Positions 7,447-13,401 of a stretch of DNA of 13,401 nt are shown in pieces; the first letter of the stretch is position 1; each line of letters begins with the position of its first letter. The DNA comes from Acholeplasmatales bacterium. Its GTDB lineage: Bacteria > Bacillota_I > Bacilli_A > Acholeplasmatales > Anaeroplasmataceae. Under the pieces are notes generated by a model. That model searched no databases. It was not told the DNA's origin and saw nothing but the letters and a program-made list of their open reading frames with translations. The position numbers and the translations under genes were made by a program. The stretch is taken from the NCBI GenBank assembly GCA_016282815.1, contig JAEELU010000111.1:1-13401 (forward strand), written 5' to 3'.

Positions 7447-7456
7447 GTGTTAGAAT
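7428..7456 (+). promoter_or_regulatory. Promoter for the polyserine membrane protein, overlapping the terminator
   Basis: TTGAAC (7428-7433), a 17-base spacer and TAGAAT (7451-7456) give a good vegetative promoter. The start point would be near 7463, about 26 bases before ATG 7489. The -35 box is made from the right arm of the upstream terminator. Confidence 0.65.
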
Positions 7457-7488
7457 AGATAACAGAAATTTCGATGGGTGGTGATAAC

Positions 7489-8820
7489 ATGTCTTATTAT
7501 AAGCCTTCGTTTATTGCAGTTATATATGATGGACAAGTATATGTAAATAATTCAGTACCAGTTCAGTTTGTTAATGATCCAGAGAATGCTGATTTTTGTG
7601 TTAGATTAAAGACGGAGAATGAAAGTAGTTATGATTGTACACTGGTTGATGCTGGCTATGGACCAAAGGTGTGCATTACTAATTCTGTTTATTGGTCTAA
7701 TTCTTTGGATGAGCTTGGATATTTTGATTTTTATCAGCTATATAATTCAATTATGAATGGTGAAAATGAAAGTGAAACTGAATCAGTTGATGATGATTAT
7801 GAACCAGAGGAAGATGATTCTAGCACTTCAAATTCTAACACATCATCAAGCTCCTCAAGTAGCTCATCATCTAGTAGTAGCTCAAGTAGTAGCCATTATT
7901 CAGGAAGCTATAGGAGCTCTAAGCTTGGAACAATAATTAAGGCATTATTAGTATTTGTTGTAGCGATAGGTATAATTGGTGGAATAACATACGCAATAAT
8001 TGCTATAACAAACCATATTAAAACTCTTGATGCTCAAAAAACTAGTGAGACAACCTCTATAGTTCCTAGAACCTATGAATTAAGAAGTAAGAATAACCTA
8101 AATGATAATAGCTATGTAAAAATTTATTATAAGGATACTAATGAGGTAATTACTAATGGACAGGCAGAATTCGATAGAACTGTAGTAATGGAGGCAGTTC
8201 AAAAGAATGGATATGTTCTATGTGGAATATATGATGTTGCTGGCTCTAGAATTAAGGATAGACAAAATGCCTATAAGATAACAAAATATGGTGTAGAATT
8301 CTCTAGATCAAAGGGAGAATCATTCGCAGAATATAATTTTATGTTTGCTAAGCTAAATGCTAGTAATTCTAAATATGCAGAAAATATTGTAGCAAAGATG
8401 TCCTCAACAACTACTGTATATTATGAGATTCTATTGGAATTTGATCCTATAGATAATGGTGAAATATATGGATTCTTCCAAGCTGGAAAATTATATAATA
8501 GTAGTCTAAGAGTAATGTTTGATATAGATATGTGGTCATCTAAGGATAAATTTAAAGAAGGTGAAACGAGAACAGTAGATGTAATGTTCCAACCTTCTGA
8601 TGGATATGGGGTAACCTTCAAGTCTTTTGCTAATAGCTATGGCTCAGTCTCTCGTTATCCAAAAAAATATAGAGAAGGAGAAACCGTAAAATTAACTGCA
8701 GTTGAGGGCTCTAAGACATTTAATGGCTTCTATATTGATGGAGAGCTATTATCAATGGATAAAGAATGTACATTTATTATGCCTAACCATAATGTAGTAG
8801 TTGAAATTAAGTGGAAGTAA
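7489..8820 (+). CDS. Single-pass membrane protein with polyserine linker and InlB-like C-terminal repeat
   Basis: I chose ATG 7489 over in-frame ATG 7474 because the SD GGTGGTGAT (7477-7485) lies between them. The 443-residue protein has an N-terminal cytoplasmic part (1-95) of unrecognised fold, an acidic segment (95-112), a run of 17 serines (119-135), a short basic patch and one membrane helix (about 150-173). The remaining 270 residues are outside the cell. The last 80 residues (from the GYGVTF segment, through GSVSRYP, GETVKLTA and FNGFYIDGELLS, to FIMPNHNVVVEIKWK) resemble the listeria-bacteroides/InlB-type beta repeat common in Gram-positive surface proteins. There is no LPxTG motif. 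The gene appears to be monocistronic, with its own promoter and a terminator downstream. A surface or envelope role is likely; the specific function is unknown. Confidence 0.8.
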   Translation: MSYYKPSFIAVIYDGQVYVNNSVPVQFVNDPENADFCVRLKTENESSYDCTLVDAGYGPKVCITNSVYWSNSLDELGYFDFYQLYNSIMNGENESETESVDDDYEPEEDDSSTSNSNTSSSSSSSSSSSSSSSSSHYSGSYRSSKLGTIIKALLVFVVAIGIIGGITYAIIAITNHIKTLDAQKTSETTSIVPRTYELRSKNNLNDNSYVKIYYKDTNEVITNGQAEFDRTVVMEAVQKNGYVLCGIYDVAGSRIKDRQNAYKITKYGVEFSRSKGESFAEYNFMFAKLNASNSKYAENIVAKMSSTTTVYYEILLEFDPIDNGEIYGFFQAGKLYNSSLRVMFDIDMWSSKDKFKEGETRTVDVMFQPSDGYGVTFKSFANSYGSVSRYPKKYREGETVKLTAVEGSKTFNGFYIDGELLSMDKECTFIMPNHNVVVEIKWK

Positions 8821-8832
8821 ATATAAAAAATT

Positions 8833-8880
8833 AAAAGGTCTTGCCTAGTAAATTAAATTTTTACTAAGTAAGACCTTTTT
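8833..8880. terminator. Bidirectional terminator between convergent genes
   Basis: AAAAGGTCTT (8833-8842) pairs with AAGACCTTTT (8870-8879), and inside it TAGTAAA (8846-8852) pairs with TTTACTA (8860-8866), giving a long stem with a small internal mismatch and a 7-base loop. T-runs on the plus strand and A-runs at the other end allow it to serve both the membrane-protein gene and the malic enzyme operon. Confidence 0.85.
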
Positions 8881-8884
8881 ATTA

Positions 8885-10075
8885 TTACTTTGTTATTCTA
8901 GCTACACCAGTAGATATTGCAGCATCAGCAACTGCCTTAGAAACTGCCTCAACTACACGCTTATCAAATGCGCTTGGAACAATATAATCAGGAGTTAATT
9001 CATCATCCTTAATTATATAAGCTATAGCATTAGCTGCAGCAAGCTTCATTTCTTCATTTATCTTTCTTGCACGTACTGCTAAAGCACCTTTAAATAAGCC
9101 AGGGAAGGCAAGTACGTTATTAATTTGATTTGGATAATCACTACGTCCTGAACCAACGATATAAGCACCAGCAGCTTTAGCATCCTCGTATGCAATTTCA
9201 GGAACTGGATTTGCCATAGCGAATACAATTGGATTTTTATTCATTGATTTAACCATATCCTGATTTACTAGGTTAGGAGCGGATACACCGATGAATGCAT
9301 CAGCACCAGCCATAATTGATTTTAATGTACCATCATGTGATGTTGGAGTATCATAAACACCCTCATCTAATAATTCCTTAATTAGGAAATTATATGAATC
9401 ATATTTTTTCTTATCTATTACACCTGTGATATCAAATGCATAGATTTTACCGATTCCAATTTTCTTAAGCATTTTAGCAATCATAGAACCTGCAGCACCT
9501 GTACCAGACATAACAACTGTCATATCAGATAGCTTTCTCTTTGTTAATCTTGCTACATTAATGAATGCGGCACTAACAATAATAGAAGTACCATGCTGAT
9601 CATCGTGGAATACTGGAATATCCATTTCCTCGATTAACCTACGCTCGATTGTTACACATCTAGGAGCTGAGATATCCTCTAGGTTAATAGCACCTAATGT
9701 TGGCTCTAGATATTTAACAGTTTTAATTATTTCTTCAACATCCTGTGTCTTTAAGCAGATAGGAATTGAATCAACACCTGCAAGTTCTTTAAGTAATATT
9801 GATTTACCCTCCATTACTGGAATAGCAGCGTATGGACCAATATTTCCTAAGCCCAATACTGCAGAACCATCTGTAATTACGGCAACCATATTACATTTAG
9901 ATGTATATTTATAAGCATCAATAGGATTAGCCTCTATTTCCTTACATGCATATGCAACACCTGGAGTGTATGCTAGTGATAAATCATTTTGATTTTCAAT
10001 TTTAACCTTTGATTTAATTTCTAATTTTCCTTTATTTTCACTATGTAGCTTTAGTGATTCTTCCTTAAGATTCAT
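8885..10075 (-). CDS. Malic enzyme (malate to pyruvate plus CO2), short bacterial form
   Basis: This 396-residue enzyme lacks the C-terminal ACT or phosphotransacetylase domains of longer forms. Visible motifs are AYTPGV (35-40, with Y36 the probable catalytic tyrosine), EGKS (89-92, K91), LED (132-134), HDDQHGT (157-163, metal ligands), the dinucleotide-binding GTGAAG (191-196), ANPVPE (288-293) and SGRSDYPNQINN (309-320). It decarboxylates L-malate to pyruvate with NAD or NADP. D215 at the end of the second Rossmann strand suggests NAD, but that is an inference. Its SD (AGGAGA) is formed by the last two sense codons of the fumarase beta gene, whose stop lies 5 bases before this ATG. It is the last gene of the fumarase operon, and so turns the operon's malate into pyruvate. 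Confidence 0.96.
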   Translation of the reverse strand: MNLKEESLKLHSENKGKLEIKSKVKIENQNDLSLAYTPGVAYACKEIEANPIDAYKYTSKCNMVAVITDGSAVLGLGNIGPYAAIPVMEGKSILLKELAGVDSIPICLKTQDVEEIIKTVKYLEPTLGAINLEDISAPRCVTIERRLIEEMDIPVFHDDQHGTSIIVSAAFINVARLTKRKLSDMTVVMSGTGAAGSMIAKMLKKIGIGKIYAFDITGVIDKKKYDSYNFLIKELLDEGVYDTPTSHDGTLKSIMAGADAFIGVSAPNLVNQDMVKSMNKNPIVFAMANPVPEIAYEDAKAAGAYIVGSGRSDYPNQINNVLAFPGLFKGALAVRARKINEEMKLAAANAIAYIIKDDELTPDYIVPSAFDKRVVEAVSKAVADAAISTGVARITK

Positions 10076-10080
10076 AATTA

Positions 10081-10602
10081 TTATCTCCTAAAAATATTAT
10101 TTCCTTCATAATCAATTGCACAGATCATCTTAAATCCATTAACCTCTAATCTTTTGATTGATTCAGGTCCTAAATCGAAGAAGGCAATTTCTTCAGCCTT
10201 AGTTACGGATTTAGATAGAAGTGCACCACATCCACCAGTTGTAATAAAATATAATGTTTTATTCTTTATATATTCTTCAGTACATTCATTTGAACGAGGT
10301 CCCTTACCAATTGTTGCCTTAGCATTTAATTTAGGCATCATATAGGCAAATTTATCCATTCTTGATGAAGTAGTAGGTCCGATTGAACCAACTGCATGAC
10401 CAGGCTTAGTAGGAGTAGGTCCTGCATAATAGATGAAGGCATCCTTAAAATCAACAGGAAGCTTTTCATTATTATTTAGCATTTCCTCCATTCTCATATG
10501 AGCTGCATCTCTAGCTGTATAGATAACACCATATAATTCTATGACATCACCTGCTTTAATTTGATTAAGCTTATTTAAATCCTCTGGTAAATTTAGTCTC
10601 AT
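10081..10602 (-). CDS. Class I fumarate hydratase, beta subunit
   Basis: The 173-residue protein matches the C-terminal half of iron-sulfur fumarases. Key stretches are TARDAAH (29-35), YYAGPTPTKPG (58-68), GSIGPTTSSRMD (72-83), IGKGP (98-102) and TTGGCGALLS (121-130). With the alpha subunit it would interconvert fumarate and L-malate. L-tartrate dehydratase beta subunits share these motifs, so that activity cannot be fully excluded, but the malic enzyme downstream favours fumarase. Its ATG overlaps the TGA stop of the alpha gene (ATGA), and GGTGGTGA just upstream serves as SD within the alpha coding region. Confidence 0.94.
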   Translation of the reverse strand: MRLNLPEDLNKLNQIKAGDVIELYGVIYTARDAAHMRMEEMLNNNEKLPVDFKDAFIYYAGPTPTKPGHAVGSIGPTTSSRMDKFAYMMPKLNAKATIGKGPRSNECTEEYIKNKTLYFITTGGCGALLSKSVTKAEEIAFFDLGPESIKRLEVNGFKMICAIDYEGNNIFRR

Positions 10603-11435
10603 AGAATCACCACCTTATGTCTTGATGCATGGCATTGAATGTTACAGCAAACAGGAAGTGAAGCGATATGACAAGGATATAGATTAACCTTTACTGCTAA
10701 AGCAGTAGTATTACCACCGAGTCCCATAGGTCCTATATTTAATTCATTTATTTCCTTAAACAATTCCTTCTCAAGCTTATTAGCATCTAAATCACTTGAT
10801 TCATCATCTATTGGTCTTAATAAGGCTTCCTTAGCAATTAGTGCACATTTTTCAATGTCTCCACCAATTCCAACACCAACTACAAGAGGAGGACATGCTC
10901 TACCACCAGCTAAAGTTATTGTTTCCTTAACGAAATCCTTAATACCCTTAATACCATCTGATGGATTAAGCATCTTAACCTTACTCATGTTCTCAGATCC
11001 AGCACCCTTTGGACAGATTGTGATTTTTAATTTATCACCAACTGTATACTTAATATGTACGATAGCAGGAGTATTATCCTTAGTGTTTACTCTATTAAGA
11101 GGTGATTTAACTACACTCTTTCTTAAATAGCCTTTAGTGTAGCCATCACTAACACCCTTATTGATAGCCTCATATAAATCACCATTAATATGAACATCAT
11201 TTCCAATTTCAACAAATACTACAGTTATACCTGTATCCTGACACATTGGAATGTTTTCACATTTAGCAATTTCATCATTTTCTATTATTTGTTCCAAAAT
11301 CTCCTTAGCCAAGCCTTTTTCATTATCCTTAGCCTTTTTAATGATTGAGAACACATCATTTTCTATGTATGTTGCAGCCTCAATACATAATCTTGAAACT
11401 TCACTTGTAATTAGATTAACATCAATTTCCTTCAT
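10599..11435 (-). CDS. Class I fumarate hydratase, alpha subunit (4Fe-4S)
   Basis: The start is ATG at 11435 (MKEIDVN, the normal family N-terminus), preceded by TAAGGAGA with a good spacer; an in-frame ATG at 11462 would add nine residues upstream of that SD and is unlikely. The 278-residue protein has the cluster-binding cysteine sites C65 (PMCQDTG) and C181 (ACPPLVVGVGIGG), with a third among C263, C264 and C268 (PVCCNIQCH). Other marks are KSPLNRVNTKDNTPA (110-124), PKGAGSENMSK (142-152) and GPMGLGGNTTALAV (235-248). Together with the beta subunit it hydrates fumarate to malate. Such clusters are oxygen-sensitive, which suits an anaerobe or microaerobe. It is the first gene of the three-gene operon. 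Confidence 0.95.
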   Translation of the reverse strand: MKEIDVNLITSEVSRLCIEAATYIENDVFSIIKKAKDNEKGLAKEILEQIIENDEIAKCENIPMCQDTGITVVFVEIGNDVHINGDLYEAINKGVSDGYTKGYLRKSVVKSPLNRVNTKDNTPAIVHIKYTVGDKLKITICPKGAGSENMSKVKMLNPSDGIKGIKDFVKETITLAGGRACPPLVVGVGIGGDIEKCALIAKEALLRPIDDESSDLDANKLEKELFKEINELNIGPMGLGGNTTALAVKVNLYPCHIASLPVCCNIQCHASRHKVVIL

Positions 11436-11464
11436 GATTATCTCCTTACTATAAATATTCAACG

Positions 11465-11479
11465 GTGATATTTTATCAC
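11465..11479. promoter_or_regulatory. Perfect 15-bp dyad upstream of the fumarase operon (possible operator)
   Basis: GTGATA, TTT, TATCAC is a perfect 6-base inverted repeat with a 3-base centre, 30 bases before the fumarase alpha ATG on the minus strand. On that strand it contains TAAAAT (11470-11475), which could be the -10 box, although the -35 region is poor. A regulator binding site is possible; a small RNA hairpin is another reading. It is in the 172-base divergent region 11436-11607. Confidence 0.4.
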
Positions 11480-11535
11480 AAATGAGATATCTAATTCTAT
11501 AATAATTATAAAATTATTAAAAATATTTATTTGTG

Positions 11536-11563
11536 TTGAAAATTTCATTAATAAGTATAAAAT
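11536..11563 (+). promoter_or_regulatory. Candidate upstream promoter of cysE
   Basis: TTGAAA (11536-11541), a 16-base spacer and TAAAAT (11558-11563). The element resembles the 3776 promoter closely, sharing TCATTAA in the spacer and AATAGA after the -10 box. It would give a leader of about 37 bases. Confidence 0.5.
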
Positions 11564-11575
11564 AGAAATTAAATT

Positions 11576-11584
11576 TGGTATAAT
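11576..11584 (+). promoter_or_regulatory. Extended -10 promoter of cysE
   Basis: TGGTATAAT is a perfect extended -10 (TG, one base, TATAAT). The start point near 11591 leaves a leader of about 17 bases containing the SD GGTGG (11594-11598) before ATG 11608. There is no space for a T-box or riboswitch between this promoter and the gene. Confidence 0.6.
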
Positions 11585-11607
11585 AAATTGAATGGTGGTA
11601 TTTAATT

Positions 11608-12432
11608 ATGAGTGAATTATTAGAAAAGTGGTTAGGCGAGCGTTGTGTACATAATGCAGTAGGTGTAACAATTGAGCATAACGATATTAAATTCTTTTTA
11701 ATGAACGTTAAGGGATTATTATTCCCAGGATACGTTGAATCTATAGATAATTTAAGTGATTATTTAAATGAAAAGGTAGAGGGTACTAAATTTTATCTAC
11801 ATAAGCTTTTAAGAGCTGTAGAAAGACTTGAAAAGACAAATCTTGATGTAGATAAAATTGTATGTGAATTCTTAGATTCTATGCCTAAGGTTAGTGAAAT
11901 AATCGAAACAGATATTGAGGCTATATTTGAAGGTGACCCTGCATGTAAGTCAAGAAGTGAGATTATTCTATGCTATCCTGGCTTAACTGCAATATTCACA
12001 TATAGAATTGCTCACGTATTATATGAGCTAAAGGTTCCTTCATTACCTAGAATTTTAACTGAATTTGCACATAGTAAAACTGGTATTGATATTCACCCAG
12101 GAGCTCAAATCGATTCATATTTCTTTATTGACCATGGTACAGGTATCGTAATTGGTGAAACTTGTATTATCGGTAAGCATGTTAAGGTATATCAGGGCGT
12201 TACACTTGGTGCCTTATCATTAAGAAAGGGACATGATTTAAGTGGAGTAAAGAGACATCCAACTATCATGGATAATGTTACTATCTACTCTGGTGCTTCA
12301 ATATTCGGTGGAAATACTATAATTGGTAAGAACGCTACAATTGGCTCAAATGCTTTTATTACTGAAAGTGTTGAGGATGATATGACTGTTACAATTACAG
12401 GCGAAAAGAAGCATAAAGGAGAAGTTAAATAA
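11608..12432 (+). CDS. cysE: Serine O-acetyltransferase
   Basis: The enzyme transfers acetate from acetyl-CoA to L-serine, giving O-acetylserine for cysteine synthesis. Residues 1-150 are an N-terminal helical domain as in long-form CysE. Residues 155-260 are a left-handed beta-helix of hexapeptide repeats, seen as TGIDIHPGAQI, FIDHGTGIVIGETCIIG, VKVYQGVTLGALSL and later IIGKNATIGSN. D161 and H176 correspond in motif and spacing to the catalytic pair of E. coli CysE (DIHP and DHATG). At 274 residues it matches the longer type found in many Bacteroidetes and Clostridia. Its leader is too short for known sulfur riboswitches. The stop overlaps the next gene by one base. Confidence 0.94.
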   Translation: MSELLEKWLGERCVHNAVGVTIEHNDIKFFLMNVKGLLFPGYVESIDNLSDYLNEKVEGTKFYLHKLLRAVERLEKTNLDVDKIVCEFLDSMPKVSEIIETDIEAIFEGDPACKSRSEIILCYPGLTAIFTYRIAHVLYELKVPSLPRILTEFAHSKTGIDIHPGAQIDSYFFIDHGTGIVIGETCIIGKHVKVYQGVTLGALSLRKGHDLSGVKRHPTIMDNVTIYSGASIFGGNTIIGKNATIGSNAFITESVEDDMTVTITGEKKHKGEVK

Positions 12433-13178
12433 TGAAGGTAGAGTACTATAAGGAATTTAGTAATATCCTAAATAGAAACATGGAATTTAAGGTTTACGGC
12501 CATGCTGGTAAGCCTTGTATAGCATTTCCAGATCAAAATGGTAGATTCTATAGCTATGAGGACCACGGAATTATCGAATCAATGAAATGGTACATTGAAG
12601 AAGGTAAAATCCAGGTATTCTGTGTTGATGATATCGATAGAGAATCATGGAGTGCAACATGGATGAATCCTAGAGATAGAATGCTACATCAGGAGGCATA
12701 TTATAATTATATAGTTGATGAATTTGTAAACAGAGTTTATGAAATAAACGGCTGTAATGATAATTCAGGTATAATGACATTTGGTGTATCAATGGGTGCC
12801 TATCATGCAGTTAATTTCTTACTTAGAAGACCAGATATATTTGATACTGTATTAGCATTATCAGGTGTATATCATTCAGGATTCTTCATCAAGGATTACG
12901 CTGATGATTTAACATTCCTAAATTCACCAATCGATTCATTAAGATGCATGGCATATGAGCATCCTTATGTTGAGATGTATAAGAAATGTAGAATATGTGT
13001 ATGTGTAGGACAGGGAAGTTGGGAAGGAGATTCTCTTAATGATACAAGAGAGCTTGATTTTGGCTTCAAACGTCTTGGAGTACCTGCATTATTTGATTAT
13101 TGGGGATATGATAAGCCACATGATTGGCCTAGCTGGCTTGAGCAGGTGCCATATTTCCTATATAGAATACTAGATTAA
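12432..13178 (+). CDS. Putative serine esterase (COG4947-like alpha/beta hydrolase)
   Basis: This 248-residue protein has no signal peptide. The nucleophile elbow is GVSMG with S120, followed by AYHAVNFLLRRPDIFD, typical of the esterase-D/PHB-depolymerase-related group. The likely base is H230 in DKPHDWP, and the acid may be D200 in the GQGSWEGD segment. The family is often annotated only as esterase, and substrates are not established. ATG 12432 shares a base with the cysE stop (TAATG) and uses AGGAGAA (12417-12423), inside cysE, as SD. The tight coupling suggests a role linked to O-acetylserine or another acetylated product, but that is inference. Confidence 0.8.
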   Translation: MKVEYYKEFSNILNRNMEFKVYGHAGKPCIAFPDQNGRFYSYEDHGIIESMKWYIEEGKIQVFCVDDIDRESWSATWMNPRDRMLHQEAYYNYIVDEFVNRVYEINGCNDNSGIMTFGVSMGAYHAVNFLLRRPDIFDTVLALSGVYHSGFFIKDYADDLTFLNSPIDSLRCMAYEHPYVEMYKKCRICVCVGQGSWEGDSLNDTRELDFGFKRLGVPALFDYWGYDKPHDWPSWLEQVPYFLYRILD

Positions 13179-13183
13179 ATACT

Positions 13184-13210
13184 ATGACCCTATGGGTCAT
13201 TTTATTTTTA
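13184..13210 (+). terminator. Rho-independent terminator of the cysE operon
   Basis: ATGACCC (13184-13190), loop TAT and GGGTCAT (13194-13200) form a perfect 7-bp stem, followed by TTTATTTTTA. Confidence 0.88.
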
Positions 13211-13227
13211 TTAATTTTAAAAATATA

Positions 13228-13256
13228 TTGATAATTGAAAAAAAGTATGATAATAT
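13228..13256 (+). promoter_or_regulatory. Promoter for the probable rpsB transcript
   Basis: TTGATA (13228-13233), a 17-base spacer and TAATAT (13251-13256). The start point would be near 13263, where the sequence abruptly becomes less AT-rich, consistent with the beginning of a structured leader. Confidence 0.55.
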
Positions 13257-13262
13257 GTTTAA

Positions 13263-13376
13263 GGCACAAAAATACACATGCTTTTTGAGATTGCCGTCGT
13301 GTGCAAAGTTTTGTTGGAGGCAGTCGTTGATGAAAGCAGAGGACAAAAACAAAAATAAAATGGAGGAATTAAAAAA
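13263..13376 (+). promoter_or_regulatory. Structured 5' leader of probable rpsB, possible S2 autoregulatory element
   Basis: About 110 bases with a higher GC content than the other intergenic regions separate the promoter from the start codon. GCACA (13264-13268) can pair with TGTGC (13300-13304), and GTTTTGT (13308-13314) with ACAAAAAC (13343-13350) with one bulged A; TGCC (13292-13295) could alternatively pair with GGCA (13319-13322). All other leaders here are much shorter, so this one probably has a regulatory function. Ribosomal protein leaders that bind their own protein are common in Bacillota, but I cannot confirm this one matches a known class. Confidence 0.45.
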
Positions 13377-13401
13377 ATGTCTGAATCAGTAGTTTCAATG
13401 A
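13377..13401 (+). CDS. rpsB: Start of ribosomal protein S2 gene (partial)
   Basis: Eight codons are present before the window ends, reading MSESVVSM. Bacterial S2 proteins typically begin M-x-V-(V/I)-S-M followed by KQLLEAGVHFG, so VVSM a few residues in is characteristic. GGAGG (13362-13366) is a strong SD with a 10-base spacer, as expected for a highly expressed ribosomal gene. The structured leader upstream supports the call. The evidence is short, so another gene is possible. Confidence 0.65.

Noticed and set aside
7843..7896. Serine tract as a simple nucleotide microsatellite
   Set aside because: The codons are a mixture of AGC, AGT, TCA, TCT and TCC, so there is no simple DNA repeat; the conservation is of the amino acid.
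8421..8621. Minus-strand reading frame inside the polyserine membrane protein gene
   Set aside because: It is short, lacks translation signals and lies within a convincing plus-strand gene.
10599..10602. Mycoplasma-type code with TGA as tryptophan
   Set aside because: Tryptophans in the genes I read are TGG, no in-frame TGA interrupts any recognised gene, and the only terminal TGA is placed exactly at an ATGA overlap where fumarase alpha should end.
10855..11130. Plus-strand reading frame opposite fumarase alpha
   Set aside because: It lies wholly antisense to a clearly recognised gene, has no SD, and its hydrophobic look comes from the complement of the real coding sequence. The frames at 10154-10345 and 11251-11454 are similar.
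13192..13392. 66-codon plus-strand reading frame after the cysE operon
   Set aside because: It spans the terminator, promoter and leader of the probable rpsB gene, has no SD at its start and reads as low-complexity followed by unrelated residues.

Overview
The window is AT-rich Bacillota-type DNA. Short genes are packed into operons, Shine-Dalgarno (SD) sites are strong (AAGGAG, AGGTGA), hairpin plus U-run terminators are present, and the gene set is low-GC Gram-positive (EngB/YsxC, YqeY, a YtsJ-like malic enzyme, an rpsB start). TAA and TAG are the usual stops. TGA appears once as a stop, inside an ATGA overlap, and tryptophan is always TGG wherever I checked, so the standard bacterial code applies, not the Mycoplasma code. 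A Bacilli/Erysipelotrichia-like or other gut-type low-GC Firmicute fits best; the exact lineage is inference.

Layout. (1) 98-3770, plus strand: a seven-helix membrane HD-GYP protein, a radical SAM enzyme, and a secreted, membrane-anchored protein whose cytoplasmic tail ends in a Gly-rich CACACACA segment. The last two overlap and look like a modifying enzyme and its protein substrate; this is the most interesting part of the window. (2) 3776-7392, plus strand: an unrecognised cysteine-free protein, a PHP-domain phosphoesterase overlapping the ribosome-assembly GTPase engB, then yqeY with an alpha/beta hydrolase. (3) 7428-8820: a single-pass membrane protein with a 17-serine linker and an InlB-like C-terminal repeat, followed by a bidirectional terminator. 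(4) 8885-11435, minus strand: an operon of class I fumarase alpha, fumarase beta and malic enzyme, linking fumarate, malate and pyruvate. (5) 11536-13178, plus strand and divergent from (4): serine O-acetyltransferase (cysE) joined by a TAATG overlap to a putative esterase, then a terminator. (6) 13228-13401: promoter, about 110 nt of leader, and the first codons of a gene that looks like rpsB (ribosomal protein S2).

Regulatory DNA is very compact. Two promoters (upstream of 3830 and 7489) are built into the preceding terminator hairpins, and in the first the hairpin's 3' arm also carries the SD. No IS elements, CRISPR arrays, tRNAs or rRNAs were seen, and no gene-free stretch exceeds 300 bases.
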